Positions 32,477-44,072 of a stretch of DNA of 64,000 nt are shown one piece after another; within the stretch, counting starts at the first letter, position 1, and each line of letters starts with the position of its first letter. Where the stretch lies: contig JALLLT010000046.1 of NCBI GenBank assembly GCA_025266875.1, positions 124,001-188,000 of the forward strand, written 5' to 3'. A program made the position numbers and the translations under genes. The notes beneath the pieces are model-generated. The model was not told the DNA's origin. It did no database searches and saw nothing but the letters and a program-made list of their open reading frames with translations. Origin of the DNA: Fennellomyces sp. T-0311 (Eukaryota; Mucoromycota; Mucoromycetes; Mucorales; Lichtheimiaceae).

Positions 32477-34116
32477 ATGGCTCCAGTTACCGTTTCTTCC
32501 TCGGGTATCGGTGTCGCCCATTTACCGAACCAGAGGCATAAAATTGTCACCAACCGAGGCTCCAAATTCACAGTGATGGTGTGTGGTAAGTTGGGGCCGA
32601 GGGCAGGATAATCCTGACAACAATGTGTGGATATAAACTAATTACCCCGTTAATCTTCCTCCTATAAAAGGTGAATCGGGTGTAGGCAAGACGACGTTTG
32701 TCAACACGCTCTTCACTACGTCCATCAAGGACTACAAGAATCCCGCCAAACGTCATGAGAAGCAGCTCGACCGAACTGTCGAGATTGAAATCACCAAAGC
32801 TGGTAGGGAAGAAAAAAAAAGAAAGAGGTCAGCGGGAAACGTGCTGCTAATCCCCTCTTTATACTCCTTGCGCAGAGCTTGAGGAACAGATGTTTAAGGT
32901 CAAGTTAAGTGTGATTGACACACCTGGGTTCGGTGACTATGTCAACAATTATGACAGCTGGTTGCCGGTGATTGAGTTCATCGACGACCAGCACGAGAAT
33001 TACATGCGACAGGAGCAGCAGCCGAGCCGTCGCGGCATAATTGACATGCGCGTCCACGTCTGTCTGTACTTCATCCGTCCTAATGGCCATGGGTACGTTG
33101 AACGCGTCAAAAGGGAAAAAAAAGGATGGAGAAAGAGAGTAACGGATCGAAAATATGAAGCATGGCCCCTATCTAACAGCATTCCCCTCTCCTACTCTCT
33201 TTTCGTGCTCTTGCTACTTTCAGACTGAAGCCTCTGGACATTGAAATCATGAAACGTCTCGGCTCACGCGTCAATCTCATCCCGGTCATCGCAAAGGCCG
33301 ACACTCTGACGCCCAAGGACCTGGCGCAGTTCAAGCGAAAGGTACACTTGGTCGACGGTTGAAAAAAAAGGAGGACAGGGCCAAAGGGGGTTCGTGTTGT
33401 GTGCTAAAACACAGCCCTGAATTAGATTCTCGAAGTCATTGAAGCGCAACGCATCCGTGTTTACTCGTGCCCCATCGAGAGCGATGATGAAGACGTCACC
33501 AAGCGAAACATGGATATCATGTCCGCCATGCCTTTCTCGATCATCGGCTCGACGCAGACAGTGCGTACTCCCGATAATCGAGAGGTCCTTGGTCGTCAGT
33601 ATTCGTGGGGTTGTGCTGAGGTTGAGAATGAGCAACACTGCGATTTCAAAAAGCTGCGCAACCTGCTTGTCCGTTCGCACATGCTGGATCTGATTTCCAC
33701 CACCGAAGAAATCCATTACGAGAACTATCGTCAGCAGCAAATGGCCACCCGCAAGTTTGGTGAACCAAAGCAAGTGTTCATTTTTCTGCATGATTTAGAA
33801 CCTGTTTCTGACATTCAAAAAAAAGGGTCAAGAAATATGAAAATCCCAAGCACAGGGAAAAGGAAGATGACTTGCGCAAGGTGTTTACTGAACAAGTCAA
33901 GGGTGAGGAGAACCGTTTCCGCCAATGGGAGCAGCAGGTAACGTCATGGAGACGAACAAGCGAAGCTGACGAGTTAACGTGGGCGCGTGTTAGCTTATCC
34001 AAGAGCGTGATCGTCTGAACAAGGACCTGGAAGCTCAACATGCACAGATCAAGGCGCTTGAAAGTGATCTCGAACAGCTATATCATCAACAGGGCCGCGG
34101 CACGCTGAGAAGGTAG
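32477..34116 (+). CDS. CDC11: septin, Cdc11-like
   Basis: Septin GTP-binding protein that assembles into filaments at septa, hyphal tips and branch sites. ATG at 32477 follows a pyrimidine-rich leader. P-loop [15 protein letters not shown] (near 32675), G3 [11 protein letters not shown] (near 32918), G4 AKADTL (near 33295), and the septin unique element ([20 protein letters not shown], near 33590-33650) followed by [19 protein letters not shown]. The C-terminal coiled coil ([20 protein letters not shown]...) ends GRGTLRR at 34116. The absence of a long N-terminal extension and the coiled coil wording fit the Cdc11/AspA group; the subgroup is by recollection of that pattern and less certain. 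About seven short introns. Length about 405 aa, normal for the family. Confidence 0.94.
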
Positions 34117-34608
34117 AATTGTAAACACATGACAAACAACCACCCTCTCTCGCTTTAATCACCCACCTGTTTTGTGTGGAGTGCAGGATAATATAACTGG
34201 TGTACATATCCGCACGTCTAACCAACCTCTCCCCCTCCCCACCCCCAATGTCTCCAGTAAAGATCTCTTTTTATTTCTTAGCCTTCTTACCATTAATCCA
34301 CTTTTTTTTCTTTTTGCTATCTCTCTGTTACTCTATATACTTTTCTATAAAGGACTGACCGCCTATACTCTACGAGCTCGATGGATTTATAAAAAACGAA
34401 TTTATTGATTGAGATATAAAAAACGGTGGTATGGATGTATAGGCGCTATACAAAAACGTGCGTGTGTGAGTGTGTGTGAGCGGGTTTAATGGCGAGATGA
34501 GAGTGCGGTTGGTTGGTTGGTTTGGGGGGCGAGGATTATTTACAACTGTGCGAGACAAACAAACAAAATGTAAAAAATAATAATGTTTGTGGAAAGAGAG
34601 AGAGATAT
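34117..34608. other. 3' flanks of septin and Ypq1-like genes
   Basis: Convergent 3' ends. Pyrimidine-rich stretch at 34205-34330, and GT-rich short repeats (GTGCGTGTGTGAGTGTGTGTG) at about 34458-34480. No gene. Confidence 0.5.
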
Positions 34609-35740
34609 TTAGGCCTCTAATAAGCGTTCGACGGCGTTTCTCTTTTCCTGGGTATTGTTGTTGTAAAGGAGGTTTTGGATATAGATCGTTGCGTCGAAAC
34701 AAAGCGTACCAGCCGAACCGAGAATGTACGGCACGGCCTCTAATAAGGTTTGTCGGGTTTGGTGGGGGTTGGTAAAGATGCCGAGGGTATAAGTAAAGTT
34801 GCCTGCAGCTGCAGAGAGGAACATGGTCATGGCCAATCCCTCGACCGACCTGCGCTTAAAGTTGAGGTAGATCTGGGGCACACGGGACGACAGATACAGG
34901 CAGGTGCAGACCCACGCAAAGAACCGACCGATCCACAAGTCCCTATCGTCCCATGATGCGGTGGCGTCATGTGTTGCAAGCGATGATAATTCTGAGGTTT
35001 CAGGTGACATGTAAGATAGCGTAAAGAGGAAGCCTATCGCCAAAAGTGTTCTGGACGACGACGGCGATGTCGACTGATAACGAGGTACGTCATCCTTGAC
35101 CAGCAGCTGTTCTTCTTCTTTACGTAATGCCGCACGAATGGTTGGATTGAACATGGCCCGAATCCAGTTGGTTGGATATTTAACGTAATAAAGCCATTGC
35201 AAGCACAGTACGGTGTCGACCAAAATAAAGTAGATGGAGAGGTACACTTGGAAATCCATCTGGCCCGTCAGGATGCATCCAATGAAATTTGCAACGTCCC
35301 CTATGGAAAAAGTAAGTATTAGTCCTCTTACTCTTATCGATGGCTGCGCATTTTTGTTTTTTTTGTACCAGTGAGCCAAACGGTGAGAAAGGTGAAACTT
35401 AATGATTCGGCGTCTTGAAGTCGGTAGTTTTTGATGACTTGACTGTGTAAAACATATGAATGAGTACTTGCGTGTTTTAGTAGTTTGGAGCGTGGAGACA
35501 TACGGCATCTGTGCATTAAGCCAGCATAAAATAGAGAGGTATCCAAGTAGCAGGCTGATGCATTCTTGCCATCCGTAGACGCAGTCGCCGAAGAGTGTCT
35601 GCAAAGAGAAAAGAAGAAGCGTATGAGTTCAGGATGACTTCATCGTTGGAGCGTCGTTTTTCTTTTTTCTTCTGCTTTACATGAATCCACTGAATATAAT
35701 GAACGCCGTCTACTACTGGAGTGCAAGTTTGGGCAGCCAT
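34609..35740 (-). CDS. Ypq1/PQLC2-type vacuolar PQ-loop transporter
   Basis: Seven-helix PQ-loop protein of the Ypq1/PQLC2 family, which exports basic amino acids from the vacuole or lysosome. ATG at 35740 (MAAQTCTPVVDGVHYIQWIH) is followed by short exons. The first PQ motif is split by an intron: CWLNAQMP / QVIKNYRLQDAESLSFTF. Helix 3-4 region: GDVANFIGCILTGQMDFQVY. The second PQ motif is in LYLSSRVPQIYLNFKRRSVE (near 34870), followed by GLAMTMFLSAAAGN. Ends NAVERLLEA at 34609. About 340 aa with a long loop (about 35040-35190). The loop between repeats carries several Ser and Thr residues. Substrate (Lys/Arg/His) is from family knowledge only. Confidence 0.87.
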
Positions 35741-37724
35741 GAAAAAATAAAAAGAGAAAGAGAGTAAGAAGGGTTTATGGACCTGCCAGCTCGTACATAA
35801 TTCAAATCCGAGTTCCGCTCGCCAGCATCTATACGTTTTTCCCAAAAATGGTAAACAGTGGAAGATTTGATTTTTTGCTGCAGGTGAATCTACTTTCGCC
35901 TTTTTCCACTCCCCTTCCTCTTCCCCCTTTTCTATTTTTTTTTGCAGAGCGTTATCTTGTCGGCTTCATTCGCGGTGATGCGCCATGCATGAATTAAGGA
36001 GTACGTAGAAGAAAGAATTTTTGTTGTGATTGTTTTGGTGTTTGTCGTACCAATGGGCTTTCAAGCCGATACCTGCACACTGACAAATTTGGACTAAAGT
36101 GCTATCTCGCATTCGTCTTGTTTCACACTCATTTCGTTCCTCGTTTCTGTATGCCAATGACGACAGATATTTGTTTTTTGAAGCTGGAGGGACTTATATG
36201 CCGAGCCGAGTAGAGCACGACAAATTGTATTCAGATCAACATCAGGCATTCTTGTTGACCAACGCATAATTTAAAAATGAAAAATAAATGCCTTGCTATA
36301 TTTTGTCCCACCAAACCTTTGTGCATAATGGGGCTGTTCTCAACCACCAACACGCTGTAATAACATGAATCATTGTGCATATAGAATCGATCATCCTTGT
36401 TATTCCTAATCACATGGCGTATGTGAAATCGTACGGCAGAGATCTATGGTTACCCTGCAAAAGTGAAAGGGAATCCGTCACGCGGTCTGTGTCGTTCTTC
36501 AGGGGCAAATATGATGGACGCGGGATTGTTTTCCATATTGTCTTTTTATATCAGGTCAGATGTCATCACCAGGGTGCTTTTTCTGTACCATGATACACTA
36601 TGAAACTGGGTGCCGAATTCAACACGATAATGCGATGGGTACTCTGCGAGTGATAACAAAAGTGACGCCATATCCGTCACAGCGTGATAGATAAGGTCAA
36701 GATGAGTCATGAAACACATTCAAAAGCTGTAATTTAACAATCCATCACCGTTACCCAGGTAATCGTAAACGTCACGTTACTTTCTTTGTTTATCACATCG
36801 ACACAATTAGAAAAATCCGTAGGATAACTGGGCGTTGTTGTATTCATTTTTGTTTTTCTATGAAATGACATCACCATATTAGGTGTCACGACGATCAGAA
36901 GCATAATCATTATCAATTTATTTTGTTGTGATGCATTCAAATATGGAGATTGTTTCACAGAATATTTCACCATCTCGATTCTTTATTTTTTTTTTCCATG
37001 TGGCTAACTGTGCACATCCGAAAACAAACAAGTGGTATGCACAGCCAACATGCATCTAACCCAACTAGTACACAATCTGACAGGCTTGGCTCACAGACCC
37101 GAATAATTCTTAGCCAACAGCGTGCTTTATCCATATTCGTTACACTTGTTTTATAAGCGGCAACAAGGCGCCATCATAGAATAACACCAGGTTTGGATAT
37201 TGAAATGTAGTTTTTTTCCAAAAAGTAATGTCTCCATCCACAAAGATAAGTGGCATTGTCGTCATATCCGATGAAAACCAGTTCAAGCACTTTTTTTATT
37301 GCTGGCCTTGACAGGCAGTTTGTCCCTACAGGGCAGGCCTACCGACTAGTTGCGGCGATGAAAATTAGTGTTGTCGCTGTACCGAGTATATTCACATGTT
37401 CTATCTGTCTCGCACATATAAACCTCGACTTGATCTAGCTGCATCCGACGACGAGATTGCCGCTATAAATATTCAGAAACCAAGGTTGGAAAATCTTCCA
37501 GATAGCTAGTATGTGAGGCAAGTTTTTCAACACAGTCTTTATAAACTGCCCATAGGATCAGGGTTGCCTTCCACATAAGCAACATTCCCGGGACTGCTTC
37601 CGTAAAGGAAGTGTTGTATGCATCATGCTAAAGTACATTACAACCTAGTAAAAGAAAGGGTGATACCAAATTGCCATGGTACCTTGGCGTATGTAGGCTC
37701 TATGTCGAACATCAAGAGTTAGTA
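35741..37724. other. intergenic, one doubtful short secreted-type ORF
   Basis: Mostly spacer. A minus-strand ATG at 36973 opens 79 aa (MVKYSVKQSPYLNASQQNKL..., a hydrophobic stretch LIMIMLLIVV and then SNVTFTITWV), with a possible donor in GTAACG near 36765. The C-terminal part could be a beta-sandwich domain, but downstream exons (around 36690-36590) have conflicting frames. No gene can be supported. Other frames up to 37724 are short. Confidence 0.35.
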
Positions 37725-37810
37725 AGCGTTGATTTCTAAGAATTTTGCTTTTCTAGCATTGATTTCTAAGCACTTTACCTTTGCTTGCGTTGATTTCTAA
37801 GCAATATAAC
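37725..37810. repeat. 30-bp tandem repeat, about three units
   Basis: GATTTCTAAG recurs at 37731, 37761 and 37792, preceded by GCGTT or GCATT each time. The unit is about 30 bp. It lies 60 bp from a diverged copy of a MITE end (37871). Confidence 0.8.
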
Positions 37811-37870
37811 AGGCGTATACATTGATCACGAGACCATTGTTTAAAAATAGCGACTTTGGACTTCACTAGA

Positions 37871-37920
37871 TAGCGACATTGATCTCTGTGGGTAGAGATA
37901 TTAATTCTTTTTGTGGAGCC
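37871..37920. repeat. diverged half of the 42.3-kb MITE family
   Basis: TAGCGACATTGAT...GTGGGTAGAGATATT followed by CTTTTTGTGG aligns with the right arm of the element at 42321-42464 (GCGACATTGAT...ATGGATAGCGACATT and CTTTTTGGAA), with several changes. No partner arm was found, so it is likely a decayed copy. Confidence 0.5.
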
Positions 37921-38423
37921 AAGGTCCTATTGCGTATCATCGTAGAATAGCACGTTCGGATATCAAAGTATAAACAGATCTGAGCTGCCATGGAGTGGCT
38001 TTACAATACTAGTGATGGTAGCTGAATCACGGGACGCATACCAAAAGGAAAGGCTACCTTTTTCGAGCATGATTAAGATAAGCGGAAGAGGACATGCCAT
38101 TTCTTTTTTCCAATTCAATCGCTGCGCCATTGTTCAGCATATCGCATTGGGACAAAGTTTCCTCGATAGGAAGAGCCTGAACAGACAATCCAGAACAAAC
38201 AAAAAAATTAAGATACACTAGTTTATCCGTTTAAACCAATGGCACTAAAGGCCATTTTTTTGGGGGACATAAACATGTAAACTGGACAAGTGCCGAAATC
38301 GCGGACAGCTGCCCGTGGGAAAGCGCGTCGGAGAAGATTTGCCCGGAATCAAATAAAGTCAAAGATCGCGAACATAAAAAAAGGCGATCAACTTTCCATT
38401 TCTTCCCGCTCTCAAAAAAAAAA
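37921..38423. other. spacer upstream of threonine aldolase
   Basis: Short open frames only. The last 40 bp carry A-runs before the ATG. No gene. Confidence 0.5.
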
Positions 38424-39740
38424 ATGTCACCCGCGACTGATAACACACGCGAACATGTTCATGATTTGACAAGCGACACTGCTACCATCCCTACAGATGA
38501 GATGTTTGACATCATGAAGACAGCAACACGCGGTGACGATGTCTTTAGTGTAAGAATCTCGTCTCTCTTTGTGAGCCAGGGATTGAATTCTCAGGGTTAA
38601 TATAGGCCGATCAAGATGTGAAGGACTTGGAGGCGTATATGGCCAACCTGTTGGGTAAAGAAGCTGCTCTCTTTTGTGCCAGTGGAACAATGACCAACCA
38701 AGTACGAACTTTTGCTGTAAATGATGTGCTTGTGGAATGTTGCTAAAAAGTGACTGATTAGTTGGGTCTGCGCCTTCACTTGACGCAACCACCTCATTCC
38801 GTTCTTTGCGATGCGCGTGCACATGTGTTTATCCACGAATGCGGTGGTATCGCTTATCATTCGCAAGCCAATGTTACCCCAGTGTCGCCAAAGAATGGCC
38901 TGTACTTGACAGCCGAAGACGTCGAAGCCAACATTAGCAAGGATACCTTGGCAGGCTCACCCACGAGAGGTATAAAGTCCATCAACGTCGATTGGAAAAA
39001 AAATTGATATTAAAAGTACAACGCTAGTGATTTCCTTGGAGAATACATTGAATGGCACCATTCTTCCTTTTGAGGAAATTAAACGTATCCGCGCTGTCGC
39101 CGACAAGCACGGCCTGCCCTTGCACTTGGATGGCGCGCGTCTCTGGAACGCAAGCCAGGCTACCGGAGTCCCCATGAGCGAGTACGGCAAGTTATTCGAC
39201 ACTGTTTCGGTGTGCTTGTCAAAGGGCGCTGGTGCACCTATCGGGTCCATCATTGCGTCCACCAAGGAGCGAATTGTAAGAGCACGTCATTTGCGTAAAC
39301 TCATGGGCGGTGGTTGGAGACAAGCTGGCTTCCTTGCCAAGATTGCCAGACACTGCATCGAAACTGCAGTGCCTACCATGCCTGAAACACACAAGTTGGC
39401 ATCAAGATTGGCCGAAGGGTTACAATCGCTCGGTTTGCGTTTAGTCTTGCCGTGCCAGACCAACATGTTATTCATTGATACGGCACCCGTCGGTCTTACT
39501 GTCGAGGACTTTGCAGTCGAACTCCGCAAGAAGCAAATTAAGATTGCATCAATGGGAGGTAGCACTATCTCGCGTATTGTCCTACATTATCAAGTCACCC
39601 CTCAAGTCGTCGACGATTTCCTGGTTATCGCGGCTCAAGTCGTACAATCTCGTGGAAACCCGGTTGTTGAAACCAAATCTGTTGAAAAGGTTCAACAGAC
39701 AGAATCGCTGGCAAATGCATACCCTTCTGGCCACAACTAA
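38424..39740 (+). CDS. GLY1: low-specificity L-threonine aldolase
   Basis: PLP-dependent aldolase cleaving threonine/allo-threonine to glycine and acetaldehyde, a main source of glycine in fungi. ATG 38424 follows an A-run. N-terminus LTSDTATIPTDEMFDIMKTA is the family's opening. Fold landmarks: GDDVF, AALFCASGTMTNQLGL, DARAHVFIHECGGIAYHS, ISLENTLNGTILPFEEI, LHLDGARLWNASQATGVP. The PLP lysine lies in SVCLSKGAGAPIGS (near 39210-39250). RKLMGGGWRQAGFLA and the C-terminal LHYQVT are present. Three short introns near the 5' end (about 38550-38605, 38703-38760, 38970-39027). Length about 385 aa, as expected. Its 3' end faces the METTL25-like gene 86 bp away. Confidence 0.95.
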
Positions 39741-39826
39741 TTCCGTCTTTTGCATAATTCATCTTCTTTTTTTTGATAGAAAATTCTCCATCGTCCTTTT
39801 CCTGTATTAAAAAAACCATTTTTTGG

Positions 39827-41450
39827 CTACTTTGATGCTACAAGAACCATGTTTCTTGGGGAGGTGAGAGGCTCGAAGATGGGCCACATCCAGACCCCTT
39901 TTGTTGGCGTTGATGGTTCATTGTCTAGTGACTCCTTGAGATACAACCATCGATCCGTAAGCACTATGCTTTCATGAACAGGCGCTAAAAGTGCTCGGAT
40001 GGTCCATAAAACTGCAATTTGCTTGTCGATTTGTTTGGCTTTGTATTCCGCGTAATAGGCTTCTGCTTCCTCGGTCGTAATGGCACTTTCTGGTAACTTT
40101 AATCTCTGCAACGCTGCTTGAACATATACCGGGAACGATACAAAAAACTTTTTGTTTAACCGTCCTAGAATGGGCGGATCACCTGCTTCGGCAAGACCCT
40201 TTTCAACCATGACATGCTATACATAATCTGTTAAATTTCCACGATGCCAAAGAAAAATATCCGGACTCTAACCTGCAACAATGCTCTAAAGAAGTGATGT
40301 TCAAATGATACCAGTGTTTCCTCTCGCTTATCGGACCATCTGGACGGCGTCTGACATGCCAGCATGCAAGCAGTTGATCCCATGCGATAGGTCTGCCGCG
40401 TCAAAAAGTTTGACATGGGAAACCCTGCCGATCCGTACGGTTCTTCGGTAAGAAAGTGGTAACAACAGCCAACATTGACAAGGGCAGCGATATCGTCACT
40501 TGATACAAATAGCCGCAGCATTAAGCTTGACAAGTCGCCGCAAGCATGCAAACCGCACACCAGCCATTTTTCGTGCTCTTCTTTTTTGCTCCATTTGGCC
40601 AAGATTGTTGATACATTTTCGGGCGTGACCATATCCGTGACATGATCGAGTTTGAGATCTGGACGCAGTTTTAGCGCATGCTTGTCGAATCGTTTGGCGC
40701 CGCACGTTTGCACTTCGGATCCATCCACTGCGAGTACATGCAAATTGTGTCGATACGCCAATGTTCTGGATAAGTACCCTTGACCAGCACCGAGATCCAT
40801 AACCGAAGTCAAGTCGCGACGATCGGCAACGCGTTTGACAATAGTACTCATGGGCTCTACCTGAAACCTTGTAAGCAAACATAAGAGTATTGTTTCATCG
40901 TCGGTGTTTTTTAAACCTCATGGCGTTTTTTGTCCGTCATGCCGCGCAGTAGCCACTTATCAAGCGTGCACTTGGAATTGTCTAAAAAAAAGAACGTCTG
41001 CCACAGTAAATATAATTTTCATTACCGAATAAAACGATGAAGGAACACGCATACTCAACAGCCAGTTAAAGGTACTCGAGGCAATGCCAAATTTTTGGCT
41101 GCTTCAACATAATCTTTGAGAGACTGTGGCCAATTTTCCTTTGAGTGATCTAAAAGCATTAGTTCAACCTAGTCCGCCTTTGTGTATCAGGTACTTACTG
41201 CACTGGTGTTGGCTGAAGCGACATGAACGAGTGGAGTGATCCAATCGTAATCTTCAGCATTGCTAGGCAGCAGTGCCTGTCGCCATGTCGGATCAAGAAG
41301 TTCCCATTGATGATCGGTGATAAAGTTCACAATGTGCATGTTGATGAGTCGATCGAATTTCGACGTAAATGATATCAGAGATTCAAGGTAAACATGGGGA
41401 TCGGTAAAGCCGTCGGGCAGATAGATCTCGCGATCGGGTAGATCTGTCAT
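39827..41450 (-). CDS. METTL25/RRNAD1-like methyltransferase
   Basis: Encodes a predicted S-adenosylmethionine-dependent methyltransferase. ATG at 41450 opens MTDLPDREIYLPDGFTDPHV; FDRLINMHIVNFITDHQWEL follows and is typical of the METTL25 N-terminus. After about two further small exons (41150-40890), motif I appears as VMDLGAGQGYLSRTLAYRHN (near 40750-40800), with the acidic motif VLAVDGSEVQTCGAKRF. The METTL25 hallmark GLHACGDLSSLMLRLF (near 40520-40560) and NVGCCYHFLTEE (near 40450) follow. The C-terminal exon (40210-39827) reads VYVQAALQRLKLPESAI and ends MVLVASK. The acceptor in this family is thought to be protein or RNA but is unsettled. Length about 500 aa. Exon borders are approximate near 41000. 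Confidence 0.84.
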
Positions 41451-42318
41451 GGTAAAAGCGAAAACATTTTTCTCGGCGGTGAGTCAATTACTCAATTTAA
41501 CAGCATAACCGACATTACTAATGCTTCGGTAGCTGTTCACTTACTGGATATCCTTAATAGTTAGGGACGCGTCCGCTATATTCAGCAGTATGTACCTTGC
41601 GTAATAAGGTCATATTTAGCTACTAAAGTAGTATCGTGCCTAGGTACTAAATACCGCACGACAATATGGATAATGATATGCTTTACATATTGCGTTTCCA
41701 TGATTACAAAGTAATCATTATGTAGTATGAAATTTTTCTGTTGAAAATGCCTATTAAAGATCTTTTTTATTCTGTACTTTATTCCTGTGCTTTTGTACTT
41801 TTGACTTTACGGTTTTCTATGTCTTTCAAATTTGCTGTTTCTAGGCCTTGCTTTTTTTTACTTTTTACATTTTCGACTTTTTTCCGACTTTTCTATGCGT
41901 TTTACTTGCTCTGACATTTCATTCGCATTCTTTGTACTACTGAGTTCTTCCATTTCATATGTTTTTGACCGATTTTCATTTAGCAGGAGCTTATGCGTTT
42001 TCAGCGGTAACTCGATCCTAAACTACAATGGAAACACAAACTCAACGGTTCCAAATAGCGTGCGCTTTAAAGCACCTAATACAAAAGTTAAAACGGGCTA
42101 GTATATCTCATAAACGCCAGAAATTACATTTCTTTCAAGCAAACTTTTCCTCCTGCGCTAATTTTTCAGCCGTTACCACCACTGGACGTGCCTATAGCCT
42201 CTTTACAAAGCGTACCAGTAAATCTAGGAGATACAATTGCTGCATAAGCCAGTAAACGTATTTAAAGATATCTAGCCGATTCCGCTGCTAGCTCAAAACG
42301 ACGAACGTAAAACGTCAG
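41451..42318. other. AT-rich intergenic, no gene seen
   Basis: T-rich plus-strand frames at 41832-42255 are hydrophobic or biased and lack a gene-like pattern. Nothing supported. Confidence 0.5.
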
Positions 42319-42466
42319 TACAGTATTTCCAAAAATTAATGTCGCTACCCAAAGGAATCAATGTCGTTCCAAAAATGGAAGTCGCTGTATATTTTATATT
42401 ATAAAAATTGGACCTTGGCGACATTGATTTTTATGGATAGCGACATTACTTTTTGGAAATACTGTA
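42319..42466. mobile_element. palindromic MITE (Tc1/mariner-like)
   Basis: A 144-bp element, 42321-42464, starts CAGTATTTCCAAAAATTAAT and ends with the inverted version (ATTACTTTTTGGAAATACTG). About 50 bp of each arm pair, including AATGTCGCTA and a second block AATCAATGTCG, so it could fold into one long hairpin. It is flanked by TA on both sides (42319-42320 and 42465-42466), the target duplication of the Tc1/mariner superfamily; CAGT ends are also typical. It has no coding capacity. Confidence 0.88.
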
Positions 42467-44072
42467 TTTTTTACCGCACGTCTCTCTTTAAAAATCTCGC
42501 TATATGCTTGGAAATCCTTCACTTGATCGTTAATGGTACCATATAATTCTCGCATTACTTATGCTCTATGCCCATTCCGCGTGCCACATCACCATAACCC
42601 AACTACCCTAATTTCGAGGATCTGATAATGTATGGGTAACCTTTTCACTTCTAACCTACTAGATCTATTATGCAAAGCAGGCTGATACCATCAATATATT
42701 TGAGTTTCTTCAAAGCTGCTCATGCGGCTGTGTCCTTTGTAGAAAAGTAATGTAAATAGGTACGAGTGTACAGAAGTTCTTCTTCTTTCCCGCGCAGACC
42801 ACGTAATGAGTCATTTCCTCAACAGTAAGTTCATACTCTAATAATGTAACTATTCTCTCCATCTCCCGAAAGCATTCAGATGAAGGTGACCATCATGACA
42901 TGTATAATTCTATCCTTCCACATGATTATCGTCTCGGCACTGCTTTGGCAAAGTTATGCTTAGGTCCAAGAAAGCCAAACGCTGACCCATCCTTCATATT
43001 GACTCTCGTTCCCTCTTTCATTATTTCCTTTTTCAGCGCAATACTGTAAACGTTAGTGCCAATGTCTTTTTTCCATCAAGAATACGTAGTTGTTGTGGAA
43101 GATATTAAGCTTTGTTATGCTCAATACAATATATTTGATCTGTTACGTTGTTGACAAAACTCTCCGTTGCCAATAAGCAACACCTTTTCGGCAGGAAAGT
43201 ACACTGTGTTTCCCTGAGGAAGGGTAACTGCTGGTACTCTGAAGATAGCTCAAGAACGCGCCCACTGAGCTACTGGTTGTTGTTAACAAGACGGGTAGGC
43301 AAAATACGGTATATTTCAAATATGTTGGTGCAATGTAATTGTTACTGTTCTTCCACTCCAGATAGTAAGTTTACGACTAAGTACAATACGTATTATGGAA
43401 TGCTAATGACGGAGCAGACAACTATTATATTCTAAAGAAAGCTTGTTCCGTTGAAGTACAGAAGATAGTGGGATAGGTCCGACAGTATCTGCATCTCTGT
43501 TGTGTCAAGCTGCTAATTTCTCACGCCTATCTCTAAAAATGGCTGAGTGCTTAAGTGTCTCAAGGGATTAGTATATCCTAGATGATAACCATAGTATAAT
43601 CAACTTTAAAGGTTAATGAAGATTTGCAGGCATAACACTGACGCATTGAATTTAAGTCTGAGCAACACTGGGTTGACTTTGGTAGATAATCCGTCCATGG
43701 TCATCTGTGTTTAAGCGGGTAAAAGATGAAGGTCGTTGCAAATACGTGTACTATAATCACAACAACAAATATTACATGCTCCATGACAAGGATATGCATC
43801 AATATCAGACACCTAAGCAGACAAGCTTCTGTGGTGAGCTAGATATGCAGCTGCATACCTCATATATCCATAATTATTAACTAACAACGGGGCTGATTCG
43901 TGTCTTTTTTGAAGCCGGATAGTACTTGGTGCATTCATATACAAAAAACTCGTTTCGTTGTTTTTTTTTCTTGTGATTCAATACGATTTTATAGATACAA
44001 AAAAAGTTGATGCGGGTATCACGGTTGCATCAGTGGGTTACCTAGACAACGCCGCCTTTTTATATTGAGTCA
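42467..44072. other. intergenic, no gene seen
   Basis: 1.6 kb of spacer with short open frames only (for example 43148-43435). Nothing identified. Confidence 0.5.

Noticed and set aside
34458..34480. GT-rich repeat as a possible gene element
   Set aside because: Short imperfect microsatellite in a 3' flank; nothing beyond simple sequence.
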